From assembly GCA_002633005.1 (NCBI GenBank), contig NMRA01000085.1:676619-736618 (forward strand): a DNA stretch of 60,000 nt, given 5' to 3'. Shown one piece after another: positions 57,984 through 60,000 of this stretch. This DNA is from Phoronis australis (Eukaryota > Phoronida > Phoronidae). How positions within the stretch are numbered: the first letter of the stretch is position 1; every line of letters begins with the position of its first letter. The position numbers and the translations under genes were made by a program. The notes beneath the pieces are model-generated. The model saw only the letters and a list, made by a program, of their open reading frames with translations, had not been told where the DNA came from and did no database searches.

Positions 57984-60000
57984 GTGAGTAAAATTACCAT
58001 GTCTTTAAGTTTTAAGTTTAGTCTACGAATTGGAAGAAATATTTAACGAATTGCTGAAATTGTTATTTTTAAATTCATCTGCATTGTTAGAATTTCATTA
58101 TGTGTTGGTCATGTTAATTGTTAGTAGCTGTTCAGTACAAATGGCTTACTCTGAACGGAAAATTTATTCCTATTTATTTTTGTGGAAAATTCATAAAATA
58201 AGATTTCTTTGCTCTGTTGTTGTGTGTTCTGAGCTGGCAACGTTTCACCGAAATCTTGTTTGAAAGAAAAGCTAAGATTTTTGGTGCTTTAGTTAAAAAA
58301 CAGATGCTTTAGCTAAAACACGACGTTACAATTTTATAAATATTTCAGTATTAGGTGGTGTTTGTTTGGCCCTAATTACTTGCGGCGTCTTTTTCCATGG
58401 TCCTCGTATTGATGTGGCAGCATATCTTTGCATTCTATTCCATTGAGTCAATCCACAACTATGGTCAAAATTGTCCAGTTTAGGACTGTCCACAGTAAAA
58501 GATTGATTATTTTGCTCAAAGTGGCGCTGACAGCAAATTTTAGAAATTGTTAAATATTAGCCTTCCCATATTTAGAACTGTGATCAACAACAAATGATCT
58601 TTTATTCAAGTTTAGGGGTATGCTAATTAGTGTATGTCAATGCTGTGCCAGTTAAAACAAAACATTCATTCTTTGGGCTCTGGTTTGCAGTGCTAATAAA
58701 CTTATGACGAAAATTAGTTCCCTTATGTTTTCTTATTTTGGGGAAATTCACTCATAATCGTTGTAAACATGGTTATTAAGAAATAATTAACGAGGGTGAT
58801 ACAGTCTTGTTAATTTTTAACGTATAGTAAGTGATGGTCTGAGGCCTCAAAAGTAAATGATGACAATGCAAAATGTTTTGTAACATTGCTTGTTTAATAA
58901 TATCAGTTTCCTTTTCATACACGTCAAGAAATATTACGATAGTTGTTTTTCTATTTTGGACAAAAATAATTACCAAATTCGCTGTTTCTTCATTCTCCGA
59001 GGCTGCTAACGTTGTTTTTCATGTCCACAATTTGTCAAAGCAATGTGGTAGTCGTGACATCGAACTTACAAGCATAGTAAAGCATTTATTTGGTTTCTTT
59101 TATGTAAGATAAAAAATATATTTTCACGTGTCTGCCGTGTAGTGGCTCGTAGATTTTGCCACAATGTCTTCCCTTATCGTCAGTTTCCTTGTTCCTGTTC
59201 TGTTATCACTTTCCTTATCCTGCTTTTTCAATGGTCTCTTCAGCTGCGTTTTTGCAATGTTCCTTGCCAAAATCTCTGATGCTGGAACTCAGTGACTTCT
59301 GGTTAGAACTCCAACATGTTTGTTTACTTGTGTCATATAAGTTTATACAAATACATTTCAGGGCTGGCTCACATTTCTGTTACGCCCCTTAATCTGTATG
59401 AAACCTTTGCAATCAGGAAATTATGAATTGCTTTGCAAACAAGTATTCCCCCAGTTGGCTAATGCCAAAACGATTGGCCAGTTGGGTCTTGACTCTAAAA
59501 TCTGGGTCACCCGATCTGACCTCATCACGAGGTCGCAATACTCATTAAGGTCATGTTTGTGTCTTCATTGGTTTGTTAAGGGAGGAAGCATTTCAAGTTG
59601 GGGTCATAGTACCAGACATATTGGGATGTACTACACTGTGACCGTAGAATGGTTCCTATAAGATTACACAACCTTCGTAATGTACACTGAGCTCTGTAGC
59701 ATGATGTTTAAAATCCTATCCTCTGGCAAGTCTTAGTGTAACCATGGTTACGTTGATGCAGGACCAAAGAAAGAATGCAAATTTGGCTAAATTTGGAACG
59801 TGATATCTCAGAATGGCTGGTCGAATTGATACGATACTTTCAGATGCTATAACATGTTATGTACTGTTCTCCGAAATGATGCTGGGATTTGTCTTTAAAA
59901 TGTTCCACTTTTGTGGAAGAAGCAATCGAAATAGGAGTTTTATGATTTTTATGAAAGAAATCAAATGTTGCGCAAAACGAAGCGATAATTTAGAAAAATG
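57984..60000. other. VAV: VAV intron 2 (incomplete)
   Basis: No further Vav exon is recognised before the window ends. AT-rich, with only short open frames. Confidence 0.6.

Overview
This is eukaryotic, AT-leaning DNA from an intron-rich animal. Every gene is split by canonical introns, and the encoded proteins match vertebrate families closely, often with the same exon layout. The gene content, the obvious haplotype-style duplications and the dispersed foldback repeats suggest a highly heterozygous marine invertebrate deuterostome. Amphioxus is my best guess, but that is an inference: the sequence does not name the species.

Layout. (1) About 1.4-15.6 kb, minus strand: a 14-exon sodium/solute symporter of the SGLT branch of SLC5, with its 3' end disturbed by a 404-bp duplication. 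(2) 17.6-24.8 kb, minus strand: a complete four-exon, 447-residue divergent beta-tubulin. (3) 28.1-36.3 kb, minus strand: the mRNA-export helicase UAP56/DDX39B, nine coding exons including a 14-nt last exon. One exon is present twice around an N-gap, and a few codons are lost in another gap. (4) 39.9-41.2 kb, plus strand: a two-exon bublin (BBLN/C9orf16) homologue. (5) 46.0-50.3 kb, minus strand: RABEPK, a Rab9 effector with kelch repeats, whose 3' end is duplicated in the assembly. (6) 53.2 kb onward, plus strand: the first two coding exons of a Vav-family Rho GEF, which continues out of the window.

The genes are not an operon or a pathway. They cover solute uptake, cytoskeleton (tubulin, bublin), mRNA export, endosome-to-Golgi transport and receptor-to-Rho signalling. 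What links them is synteny: relatives of five of the six sit on the human MHC paralogon (6p21, 9q33-34, 19p13). I regard that as the most informative biological observation here.

The rest is intron and intergenic DNA with several families of foldback (MITE-like) elements, a tRNA-derived SINE-like sequence, simple repeats and microsatellites. Four places have a near-identical segment repeated on both sides of an N, which looks like unmerged haplotypes rather than true duplication. One DDX39B intron has an unusual run of nuclear-receptor half-sites (AGGTCA), including two perfect DR1 elements. I found no bacterial-type system, CRISPR array, viral gene or complete autonomous transposon.
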